Shown: piece by piece, positions 1 through 9,436 of the stretch | Position numbering within the stretch: the stretch's first letter is position 1 | Layout: each line of letters begins with the position of its first letter | DNA from: Phenylobacterium sp. | GTDB taxonomy: Bacteria > Pseudomonadota > Alphaproteobacteria > Caulobacterales > Caulobacteraceae | DNA: 64,000 nt | Assembly: GCF_030698145.1 (NCBI RefSeq) | Contig: NZ_JAUYNW010000080.1 | Location: forward strand, 1-64,000 | Direction: 5' to 3' | The notes under the pieces: generated by a model | The model's input: the letters and a program-made list of their open reading frames with translations, nothing else | The model's database searches: none | Told to the model about the DNA's origin: nothing | Position numbers and translations under genes: made by a program

Positions 1-68
1 TTGCGACCGCCCGGCACGAACGGCTCGATCCGCGCCCACTGATCGTCCCGAAGAACCTCGCCTTCCAA
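1..68 (-). CDS. IS5-family transposase, N-terminal fragment (runs off left edge)
   Basis: Read on the minus strand, a TTG start at 68 follows a GGAGG Shine-Dalgarno by five bases and opens a frame reading MEGEVLRDDQWARIEP and then FVPGGR before leaving the window. The stretch LRDDQWARIEP is the characteristic beginning of IS5-family DDE transposases, which cut and paste their own element. Only about 22 residues are visible, so the catalytic residues cannot be assessed and it is unknown whether the element is intact. A GTG three bases upstream is an alternative start but sits too close to the Shine-Dalgarno. Confidence 0.7.
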   Translation of the reverse strand, partial: MEGEVLRDDQWARIEPFVPGGR

Positions 69-122
69 CACACCCTCCAAAGAGAAGCGTTGAATCAGAA
101 CAGCGCCAGTCAGGGAATCCTA
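1..122 (-). mobile_element. End of an IS5-like insertion sequence
   Basis: The transposase fragment is preceded on its own strand by about 50 bases typical of the short leader of such elements. The likely outer end is near 117-122, where the minus strand reads GGATTCCCTGACTGGCG. The precise terminal inverted repeat cannot be fixed because the other end of the element lies outside the window. A TA or TNA target duplication would be expected at 121-124 (TAAA). The element sits immediately upstream of the ftsZ regulatory region. Confidence 0.5.
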
Positions 123-183
123 AATCGTCACTACCGCCTAATGTCTTGTTCGGCGAGTGTCTTAGCTCAAACAGCGGGCGCCT

Positions 184-304
184 GAGTCATCGCGTCGCAG
201 TTTCGACAACGTGGTTAACGCGTATCCCTTACCCAGCAAGAAAATTGTTATCCACACGGGTCGACGCGCATCCGACTCGCCTTATGCAGTTAACCGCCAA
301 TTAA
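184..304 (+). promoter_or_regulatory. ftsZ cell-cycle control region: DnaA box, two GANTC sites, CtrA box
   Basis: TTATCCACA at 248-256 is a perfect consensus DnaA box. GANTC sites, the target of the CcrM methyltransferase, occur at 184-188 (GAGTC) and 274-278 (GACTC). TTAA at 290-293 and TTAA at 301-304 are separated by exactly seven bases, the full CtrA binding motif. Single TTAAC half sites lie at 215-219 and 322-326. In Caulobacter crescentus ftsZ transcription is known to respond to CtrA, DnaA and CcrM methylation, so the same circuit is inferred here. The CtrA box is about 100 bp upstream of the start codon, consistent with a position at the core promoter. Confidence 0.8.
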
Positions 305-401
305 CGATGGTGGGCGTTTCCTTAACGCCATCCGTCGCGGGAACCAGGCGGGCGGGTCGCCAAGTGTTCCCTAGACCACGGTACGGAGACACAGGGTCCC
401 A

Positions 402-1961
402 ATGGCTATTGCACTTTCCGCGCCGCGCGCGACCGAACTCAAGCCGCGTATCGTTGTGTTCGGCGTCGGCGGCGCCGGTGGCAACGCTGTCAACAACATG
501 ATCGAGGCTGGACTGGAAGGCGTCGAGTTCGTCGTCGCCAATACTGACGCTCAGCAGCTTTCCTTCTCCAAGACCGACCGGCGCATCCAGCTCGGCGTGC
601 AGGTGACCCAGGGCCTCGGCGCCGGGGCCCACCCCGAGGTCGGCATGAGCGCGGCCGAGGAGTCGATACCGGAGATCGGCGAGCACCTCGACGGCGCCCA
701 CATGATCTTCATCACCGCGGGCATGGGCGGCGGCACCGGCACCGGCGCCGCGCCGATCATCGCCAAGTGCGCCCGTGAGCGCGGCATCCTGACGGTGGGC
801 GTGGTCACCAAGCCCTTCCACTTCGAGGGCCGCCACCGCATGCGTCTGGCCGACGCCGGCATCGGTGAACTGCAGCGCTATGTCGACACCCTGATCGTCA
901 TTCCGAACCAGAACCTGTTCCGGGTCGCCAACGAGCGGACCACCTTCGCCGAGGCCTTCGGCATGGCCGACCAGGTCCTGCACTCGGGCGTGCGTTCGAT
1001 CACCGACCTGATGGTCCTGCCGGGCCTGATCAACCTCGACTTCGCCGACGTCCGCACGGTCATGACCGAGATGGGCAAGGCGATGATGGGCACCGGGGAG
1101 GCGACCGGCGACGATCGCGCCCTGATGGCCGCCCAGAACGCCATCGCCAACCCGCTGCTGGACGAGGTCTCGCTGAAGGGCGCCAAGGCCGTGCTGGTCA
1201 ACGTGACCGGCGGCCTGGACATGACCCTGCTGGAAGTCGACGAGGCGGCCAACGCCATCTCCGAGCAGGTCGATCCGGAAGCCAACATCATCTTCGGCGC
1301 GGCCTTCGATCCGTCGCTGGACGGCATGATCCGCGTCTCGGTGGTCGCCACCGGCATGGACGGCGCCTCGATCGCCGCCATCGAGCCAAAGGTCGAGCGC
1401 CGGCCCCTGACCGCCCCGCCGCTGCGTGCCGAGACCCAGCGCCCCGTGACGCCGCCAGTCCCCGAGCCGGTGATGCGCGCCCCGACCCCGGCGCCCAGCT
1501 ATGAACGCCCGGCCGCCTACACGCCATCGCCGCTCTCTCCGCGTCCCGAGGTCACCACCGCCTATGCGCCCGTCACGCCGGCGCCCGAGCCCGTCACCGC
1601 GTCCTTCGACGAAGAAGATGAGCAGGGCGACCTCTACGCCGCGGCTCCGGCTCCCTCCGCGCCCGAAGCGCAGATCGTTCGCCCGATGACCAAGATCGTC
1701 GATCCGTCGGTCGAGGAGCATGAGGAGGAGCCGCTGTTCGGCGAGGCCGCCTTCGAGGATCGCCGTCCTCAGCGGACCGGCTTCCTCAGCCTGTTCGGCA
1801 GCCGCCCCCGCTACGACGCCCCGGCGCCCGCGCCCCAGGCCGCTCGCCCGGCCGCCAGCCGCGGCGGCGCCCTGCCGGTCGAGCAGCCGGTGCAAGAGGC
1901 CCAGGCAGAGAGCCAGGAAGACCTCGAGATCCCGTCCTTCCTGCGTCGTCTGGCCAACTGA
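402..1961 (+). CDS. ftsZ: Cell division GTPase FtsZ
   Basis: FtsZ is the tubulin-like GTPase that forms the cytokinetic ring. The N-terminus has the nucleotide-binding loop [13 protein letters not shown] (about residues 21-33) and the tubulin signature GGGTGTG at residues 109-115. The synergy-loop motif NLDFADV lies near residue 209. The GTPase core ends around residue 320 and is followed by a long Pro/Ala/Glu-rich linker of about 185 residues, much longer than the E. coli linker but usual for Caulobacterales. The C-terminal peptide [12 protein letters not shown] is the conserved tail that binds FtsA and other partners. At 519 residues the length fits Caulobacter FtsZ. It is monocistronic by appearance, with its own promoter and a downstream hairpin. 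The ATG at 402 follows AGGG by seven bases. Confidence 0.98.
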   Translation: MAIALSAPRATELKPRIVVFGVGGAGGNAVNNMIEAGLEGVEFVVANTDAQQLSFSKTDRRIQLGVQVTQGLGAGAHPEVGMSAAEESIPEIGEHLDGAHMIFITAGMGGGTGTGAAPIIAKCARERGILTVGVVTKPFHFEGRHRMRLADAGIGELQRYVDTLIVIPNQNLFRVANERTTFAEAFGMADQVLHSGVRSITDLMVLPGLINLDFADVRTVMTEMGKAMMGTGEATGDDRALMAAQNAIANPLLDEVSLKGAKAVLVNVTGGLDMTLLEVDEAANAISEQVDPEANIIFGAAFDPSLDGMIRVSVVATGMDGASIAAIEPKVERRPLTAPPLRAETQRPVTPPVPEPVMRAPTPAPSYERPAAYTPSPLSPRPEVTTAYAPVTPAPEPVTASFDEEDEQGDLYAAAPAPSAPEAQIVRPMTKIVDPSVEEHEEEPLFGEAAFEDRRPQRTGFLSLFGSRPRYDAPAPAPQAARPAASRGGALPVEQPVQEAQAESQEDLEIPSFLRRLAN

Positions 1962-1987
1962 CCTAGAGACCACAATTCGGACCTACG

Positions 1988-2012
1988 CATGGCCGGGCCT
2001 GTCCCGGCCATG
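1988..2012 (+). terminator. Hairpin after ftsZ
   Basis: CATGGCCGGG (1988-1997) and CCCGGCCATG (2003-2012) form a perfect ten-base-pair stem with a five-base loop, starting 27 bases after the ftsZ stop codon. The downstream sequence TCGCGTTT has only a short T run, so termination may be weak. The position between ftsZ and a separate lpxC promoter region supports a terminator role. Confidence 0.65.
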
Positions 2013-2064
2013 TCGCGTTTCCGGCGGGGATTCCGGGCGATGTGGCGGCAGGCCGCTGGCCCTT

Positions 2065-2080
2065 GAATCCTAAGGGATTC
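2065..2080 (+). promoter_or_regulatory. Paired GANTC (CcrM) sites in the lpxC promoter region
   Basis: GAATC at 2065-2069 and GATTC at 2076-2080 form an inverted pair (GAATCC-TAAG-GGATTC) followed directly by TTAACC. GANTC is methylated by CcrM, and in Caulobacter the GcrA regulator acts at promoters with methylated GANTC near the -10 region. A methylation-sensitive lpxC promoter is therefore an inference from position and motif. Confidence 0.5.
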
Positions 2081-2209
2081 TTAACCGTCCCAAATCGAAA
2101 CATTGCGAAACAGGAAGTGTCTTGCCGCGCCGCAGCATGGCCCGTATCCGGCTGTTGGGGCGCTACGTGGTCATCTCCGACCAGGCGCTCGTTTAGGAAG
2201 GCGAAGAGC

Positions 2210-3103
2210 TTGCCCGCATCGGTGTTCCAACAGACCCTGCAAGGCCCCGCGATCTTCGCCGGGGTTGGCGTCCACACCGGCGCCTATACCCGCGTCTCGG
2301 TCCGCCCCGCGCCGGTGGACGCTGGCGTGGTCTTCGTACGCACCGATGTGCTGGACCGCGACAACCGCGTGCCGGTCTCGGGCGAAGCCGTGACCAAGAC
2401 CCAGCTGGGCACCGTGATCGAGAACGCCGCGGGCGTGACGGTCGCGACCATCGAGCACCTGATGGCCGCCCTGGTCATGCTGAACATCGATAACGCCGTG
2501 GTCGAGCTGGACGGCCCCGAGATGCCGATCATGGACGGCTCGTCCCTTCCGTTCGTGCAGATCCTCGACCGCGCCGGCCGCCGGGGCCAGGACGCGCCGC
2601 GCCGCTTCATCGAGATCCTCGACGTCATCGAATATGTGGACGGCGACAAGCGCGCCACCCTGAGCCCGTCCGACCAGTTCGAAGTCGCCTTCGAGATCGC
2701 CTTTGCCTCGGCCGCCATTGGCCGCCAGCGCGTCGACCTGCCGATGGACGAGCAGGCCTTTCGCCGCGAACTGGCCGACTGCCGCACCTTCGGCTTCCTG
2801 CACGAGGTCGAGTATCTCCGCAGCATCGGCCTGGCCCGCGGCGGCTCCATGGAGAACGCCGTCGTCATCGAAGGCGACCGCATCCTCAATCCGGAAGGCC
2901 TTCGCCGCCCGGACGAATTCGTGCGCCACAAGGCGCTCGACGCCATCGGCGACCTCTATGTCCTGGGTGCCCCGATCCTGGGCCGGTTCGAGGGCGTGCT
3001 CGCCGGCCACGGCGTGAACAACATGCTGGTCCGGGCCCTGCTGGCCAATCCGCAGGCCTGGCGTCACCGCACCCTGGTGGCCGATCTCGCCGAAGCGGTC
3101 TGA
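2210..3103 (+). CDS. lpxC: UDP-3-O-acyl-N-acetylglucosamine deacetylase LpxC
   Basis: LpxC is the zinc-dependent deacetylase that catalyses the committed step of lipid A synthesis in the cytosol. The catalytic Glu and first zinc His are in TIEHLMAAL (E82, H83). HKALDAIGDLYVLG carries the other zinc ligands (H240, D244), and GHGVNNMLVRALL holds the general-base His (H267). The open frame extends upstream to 2042, but that extension is unlike the family. A TTG at 2210 follows GGAAG by nine bases and begins LPASVFQQTLQGP, which matches the usual LpxC N-terminus and gives 297 residues, close to the 300-305 norm. GTG at 2222 is an alternative. It follows ftsZ with its own promoter region and precedes bamD, the order known from Caulobacter. 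Confidence 0.95.
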   Translation: MPASVFQQTLQGPAIFAGVGVHTGAYTRVSVRPAPVDAGVVFVRTDVLDRDNRVPVSGEAVTKTQLGTVIENAAGVTVATIEHLMAALVMLNIDNAVVELDGPEMPIMDGSSLPFVQILDRAGRRGQDAPRRFIEILDVIEYVDGDKRATLSPSDQFEVAFEIAFASAAIGRQRVDLPMDEQAFRRELADCRTFGFLHEVEYLRSIGLARGGSMENAVVIEGDRILNPEGLRRPDEFVRHKALDAIGDLYVLGAPILGRFEGVLAGHGVNNMLVRALLANPQAWRHRTLVADLAEAV

Positions 3104-3217
3104 CCCTTCGTCGCCTTCTCCAATCGGACGTCACCGCCGCATTTGCGCCCCGCATCTCATGCTGTAGAAGCGGGGACTCGCGGCGCGGGGGCGCGCGTTG
3201 GTCTCTTTGAGGTGAAG

Positions 3218-4216
3218 GTGTCCTTGCTTCGTCATTCCCGGACTCGCGTGGCGCTCGTCGCCGGCATCGCTGTCCTCGCCCTGGCCGGTTGCGCCGGTAA
3301 AGAGAAGAAGCCCCGCATCGCCTATGAGGAGCGGCCCGTCGAGCTGCTCTACGCCACCGGCGCCGACCGCCTGGATCGCGGGCTGTGGAACCAGGCGGTG
3401 CAGTATTTCGGCGAGGTGGAACGCCAGCATCCCTATTCGGAATGGTCGCGGCGCTCGATCCTGATGACCGCCTACGCGCACTACCAGGGCAACGACTACG
3501 CCGAGGCGATCGGCGACGCCGAGCGTTTCATCTCGCTCTATCCCGGCAATCCGGCGGCGGCCTATGCGCACTATCTGAAGGCCATCTGCTATTTCGAGCA
3601 GATCGTCGACGTGGGTCGCGACCAGGCCGCGACCGGCCAGGCGCTGAACAGTCTGCGGGAAATCGTTCAGCGGTTCCCGCGCACCGAATACGCCGCCGAC
3701 GCCCGCCTGAAGATCGACATGGTCAACGACCAGCTCGGCGGCAAGGAGATGACCATCGGCCGCTACTATCTGCGCCAGGGCGACACCCTGGCCGCCATCG
3801 GCCGCTTCAAGACCGTCATCGACCGCTACCAGACCACCAGCCACGCCCCCGAGGCGCTGTACCGCCTGGTGGAGGCCTATCTGACCCTGGGCCTGGCCGA
3901 GGAGGCCAAGCGCAACGGCGCGGTGCTGGGCTACAACTATCCTGGCGACGCCTGGTACGGCGACGCCTACAAGCTGCTCACCGACAAGGGCCTGCGTCCC
4001 GCCGTGGAACCGACCGGCCAGCGCCGGGGCATCATGTCGCGCCTGCCGTTCGTGAGGGACAAGTCCAAGACGGTGAAGCCGCCGGAGGCGCAAGACGCGC
4101 CGTCGGCGACCACCGAGGCGACCCCCGTGGCCGAACCGGCGCAGGCGAAACCGGCCCCTCGCAAGCGTAAGGGCCTGCTCTCGCGCATCCCGTTCCTGGG
4201 CGGTTCGGACAAATAG
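3218..4216 (+). CDS. bamD: Outer membrane assembly lipoprotein BamD (ComL)
   Basis: BamD is the TPR-containing lipoprotein of the BAM complex that inserts beta-barrels in the outer membrane. The signal peptide ends in a lipobox LALAGC, so Cys25 is the lipidated residue if translation starts at the GTG at 3218. GTG at 3212 and an ATG at 3143 are alternatives. TPR-like helices follow, beginning LLYATGADRLDRGLWNQA, with further repeats up to about residue 245. The C-terminus has an extra tail of about 85 residues, basic and Ala/Pro-rich, in which a short motif recurs: RRGIMSRLPFV and RKGLLSRIPFL. This makes it 332 residues, longer than typical BamD (about 245-290). Confidence 0.9.
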   Translation: MSLLRHSRTRVALVAGIAVLALAGCAGKEKKPRIAYEERPVELLYATGADRLDRGLWNQAVQYFGEVERQHPYSEWSRRSILMTAYAHYQGNDYAEAIGDAERFISLYPGNPAAAYAHYLKAICYFEQIVDVGRDQAATGQALNSLREIVQRFPRTEYAADARLKIDMVNDQLGGKEMTIGRYYLRQGDTLAAIGRFKTVIDRYQTTSHAPEALYRLVEAYLTLGLAEEAKRNGAVLGYNYPGDAWYGDAYKLLTDKGLRPAVEPTGQRRGIMSRLPFVRDKSKTVKPPEAQDAPSATTEATPVAEPAQAKPAPRKRKGLLSRIPFLGGSDK

Positions 4217-4274
4217 GAACCTAAAGCGAACGCACGGGCTTCCGGCCCGCGTGATTCCAGGCGATCTTGCGAAC

Positions 4275-5972
4275 ATGCTGATCGGACTGTGGATCCGCGA
4301 CGTGGTGCTGATCGAGGCCTTGGACCTTTCCATCGGCCCGGGCCTCACGGCGCTTACCGGCGAGACCGGAGCCGGGAAGTCGATCATCCTCGACGCCTTG
4401 GGACTGGCCGTCGGCGTCCGCGCCGAGGCGGGCCTGGTGCGCCAGGGCGCGGCCCAGGCGGCGGTGTCGGCCGTATTCGCCCCGGCTCCCGACCACCCGA
4501 TCTGGGACGTGCTGGAGGACAAGGGTCTCTCCTACGCCCGCGACGAGGACCTGGTCCTGCGCCGCACCCTGTCGGCGGACGGCCGCAGCCGCGCTTTCGT
4601 CAACGACCAGGCCACCAGCGCCACCGTGCTGCGCGAACTGGGCGACCTGCTGCTCGAAGTCCACGGACAGCATGAGACGGTGGGCCTGCTGGACGCCCGC
4701 ACGCATCGCCCTCTGCTGGACGCCTACGGCTCGCTGGCCGGCCTGGGCGGCGCGGTCGCCGCGCGATGGACCGACTGGCGCGCCACCCGCGCCCGCGCCG
4801 ACGAACTGCGCGAGATCGTCGGGCGCGCCGCCGCCGAGAGCGAGGAGCTGACCCTGCGGCTCTCCGAACTGGACCGTCTCGATCCCCAGCCGGGCGAGGA
4901 GACGGTGCTGGCCGAGGAGCGCGCCATACTGGGCGCCGCGGAGAAGGCGCTCTCCGACATCTCCGACGCGCGGGAGGCCTTCAACGGGCTCTCGGGCAAG
5001 CTCGCTCAGGCGATCCGGGCCGTGGAGCACGCCCGCACCCGCGCCATCGCAGCGGGCGCGACGGAGGAGGGGACAGCCGTCACGCGCCTCGCCGCCGCCA
5101 GCGCCGCCATCGACCGGGTGTTCGGCGAGGCCCAGGAGGCCGAGGCCGCCGTCGATGCCGCCGCCGGCGCCTTCGACTTCCGCCCCGACCAGCTGGAGAA
5201 GACCGAAGAGCGGCTGTTCGAGCTGCGCGGCATGGCCCGTAAACTCACGGTCAGCGTCGAGGAACTGCCGATCCTGCGGGTCCGGTTCGCCGCACGGCTG
5301 CGGGCCATGGAGTCCTCTGAGGACGACCTGAAGGCCGCCGAGGCCGCCGTGGCCGCTGCCCGAGCCGCCTATCTCGAAGCCGCCGGGAAGCTCACCGAGG
5401 CCCGCGGCGCCGCCGGCGAGCGCCTGGCCACCGCGGTCATGGGTGAACTCGCACCGCTGAAGCTGGACAAGGCCCGATTCCGGGTCGCCGTGGAGCCCCT
5501 GCCGGAGGATCGCGCCGGCCCGAGCGGCCAGGACCGCGTGGCCTTCGAGATCGCCACCAATCCCGGCGCGCCGTTCGGCGACCTGGGCGCCATCGCCTCG
5601 GGCGGGGAACTGGCCCGATTCGCCTTGGCCCTGAAGGCCTCCCTGGCCGGCCGGGCCGAGGGGCCCCAGCCGCTGATGATCTTCGACGAGGTGGACCAGG
5701 GCGTGGGCGGGGCCGTGGCCGACGCCGTGGGCCTGCGTCTGAAGCGCCTGGCCTCCGCCGCCCAGGTGCTGGTGGTCACCCACTCGCCGCAGGTCGCCGC
5801 CCGGGCCGAAGCCCACTGGCGGATTTCCAAGGCTGGGGACGGCGAGCGGCTGCGCACCGCGGTGGAGACCTTGTCGGCCGCCGAGCGTGAGGAAGAGATC
5901 GCGCGCATGCTGGCCGGCGCCCAGATCACTGATGCAGCAAGAGCTGCCGCCAGGGCCCTGATGCATGCCTGA
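4275..5972 (+). CDS. recN: DNA repair protein RecN
   Basis: RecN is an SMC-like ATPase that acts in recombinational repair of double-strand breaks. The Walker A motif GETGAGKS (Lys35) is at the N-terminus. Two long Ala/Glu/Arg-rich coiled-coil arms occupy about residues 140-360. The C-terminal ABC half has the signature ASGGELARF and the Walker B IFDEVDQGVGG (first Asp near 471). The chosen ATG at 4275 begins MLIGLWIRDVVLIEAL, the standard RecN N-terminus, giving 565 residues; GTG at 4251 is an alternative. It lies 58 bases after bamD, with a small GC-rich hairpin at 4235-4249 in the gap. No obvious LexA box was seen immediately upstream. Confidence 0.96.
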   Translation: MLIGLWIRDVVLIEALDLSIGPGLTALTGETGAGKSIILDALGLAVGVRAEAGLVRQGAAQAAVSAVFAPAPDHPIWDVLEDKGLSYARDEDLVLRRTLSADGRSRAFVNDQATSATVLRELGDLLLEVHGQHETVGLLDARTHRPLLDAYGSLAGLGGAVAARWTDWRATRARADELREIVGRAAAESEELTLRLSELDRLDPQPGEETVLAEERAILGAAEKALSDISDAREAFNGLSGKLAQAIRAVEHARTRAIAAGATEEGTAVTRLAAASAAIDRVFGEAQEAEAAVDAAAGAFDFRPDQLEKTEERLFELRGMARKLTVSVEELPILRVRFAARLRAMESSEDDLKAAEAAVAAARAAYLEAAGKLTEARGAAGERLATAVMGELAPLKLDKARFRVAVEPLPEDRAGPSGQDRVAFEIATNPGAPFGDLGAIASGGELARFALALKASLAGRAEGPQPLMIFDEVDQGVGGAVADAVGLRLKRLASAAQVLVVTHSPQVAARAEAHWRISKAGDGERLRTAVETLSAAEREEEIARMLAGAQITDAARAAARALMHA

Positions 5973-5991
5973 GATGCCGCTGGAGCTCCAA

Positions 5992-8480
<2,489 letters not shown>

Positions 8481-8490
8481 GGCCCCGGGA

Positions 8491-9006
8491 TTGGCGACCT
8501 ACCTCGTCATCTTCGGCGCAGCGGTTCGCCCGGACGGGCAGCCAAGCGGCAGCCTTCAGAGGCGGATTGAGGGCGCGCTCAAGGCCTCCAGCGATCTCGA
8601 CAACTGCTGCTTCATGCCCACTGGCGGGCTGGGCAAGGCAGGATTCGTCGAGGCCGAGGTGATCGGGAGAATCCTGCGCGCCGCGGGGGTTCCCGCCAGC
8701 CGGATCGTGGTCGAGGGCCAGGCGAGCGACACCCTGGCTTCCGTTCGCCTTTGCCACGCCCTGCTTGAGGCCCGCGGCGACGCAGATGAGATCCTGGTCT
8801 GCACCAGCGGCTACCACCAGCCGCGCTGCGCCCTGCTGTTTGCGATACTCGGCTATCGAACCCGCCGACCGCCGATGGCGCGGGACCTGCCGTCCCTGGG
8901 CCCGGCGAAGTGGCTGACCTATGTCGCAAAGGAGTTCATTTCGACTCCTTATGATTGTATATTGCTCTTGCACACGGTGGCATTTAGGCGGCTCTATAGG
9001 ACCTGA
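8491..9006 (+). CDS. YdcF/SanA-like DUF218 family protein
   Basis: The protein begins YLVIFGAAVRPDGQPSGSL, then has TGGLGKAGFVEAEVI, a GVPASRIVVEGQASDT block and a CTSGYHQPRCALL block. These are the order and spacing of DUF218 (YdcF/SanA) proteins, a Rossmann-like family linked to envelope processes and possibly S-adenosylmethionine binding. The exact biochemical role is unknown. It has no N-terminal membrane segment, unlike SanA. The start is TTG, ten bases after the ligA stop, suggesting co-transcription with ligA. The last 25 codons are less GC-rich than the rest. Confidence 0.8.
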   Translation: MATYLVIFGAAVRPDGQPSGSLQRRIEGALKASSDLDNCCFMPTGGLGKAGFVEAEVIGRILRAAGVPASRIVVEGQASDTLASVRLCHALLEARGDADEILVCTSGYHQPRCALLFAILGYRTRRPPMARDLPSLGPAKWLTYVAKEFISTPYDCILLLHTVAFRRLYRT

Positions 9007-9034
9007 CCCGCCCTCGGCGGCACAGGATGGGGCG

Positions 9035-9415
9035 ATGACCAAATACCTGTTGATCGGCGTGGCGGCCTTGGTCGTCGTGGTGTTGGGAATCCTGATTATC
9101 CCGCAACTGATCCCGAAGCCGCCGGCCCCCGACGATCCCTATGGCAGGCAACTGGTGCTCCTGGCCGAGACTGCGGAGCGGACCTGCCTAGTGGGCACTG
9201 ACACGCGGACGGCGGCCAGCGTCACGTCTCAGATCGAACTGATCAAGGGCGTCAAGGCCGCGGCGACCGCAGAGCGCCGCGAGGTCGCGCTGCGCGGCGC
9301 CATCGATTTCCCGGAAAAGCTGAAGGCTCCGGAAATGGCGGCGGCCCGCGCCTGTATGGAGCCCTTCGCAGAACAGATGCGGAAGATCGCCGACCTGGCG
9401 ATGCGAGCCGGATAG
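9035..9415 (+). CDS. Small membrane-anchored protein with a two-cysteine AERxCL domain
   Basis: I do not recognise a named family. The ATG at 9035 starts MTKYLLIGVAALVVVVLGIL, a single N-terminal transmembrane segment, so the remaining ~100 residues are probably periplasmic. That part holds AERTCLVG, a basic helix with ATAERREVAL, then FPEKLKAPEM and AARACMEPF. The same order (AERxCL, a Glu/Lys/Arg stretch, a PxxL element and RxCM) occurs in the N-terminal domain of the next gene, which begins 21 bases downstream. The pair is therefore likely one operon of related proteins. An upstream in-frame ATG at 8921 lies inside the previous gene and is rejected. Confidence 0.7.
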   Translation: MTKYLLIGVAALVVVVLGILIIPQLIPKPPAPDDPYGRQLVLLAETAERTCLVGTDTRTAASVTSQIELIKGVKAAATAERREVALRGAIDFPEKLKAPEMAAARACMEPFAEQMRKIADLAMRAG

Positions 9416-9436
9416 AACGCGAGGCAGGGAACGATC

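Noticed and set aside
282-1973. A long open frame (563 codons) on the minus strand opposite ftsZ
   Set aside because: High-GC DNA leaves antisense frames open. The frame has no recognisable protein, no ribosome-binding site and lies entirely on a secure ftsZ.
2042-2209. N-terminal extension of lpxC from the upstream ATG
   Set aside because: The 56 extra residues are unlike LpxC, contain the promoter-like DNA with GANTC sites, and a TTG with Shine-Dalgarno gives the normal length.
8929-8950. Inverted repeat AAGGAGT/ACTCCTT near the end of the YdcF-like gene
   Set aside because: It lies inside the coding sequence with an eight-base loop and no T-tract, and the frame continues through it for 18 more codons.
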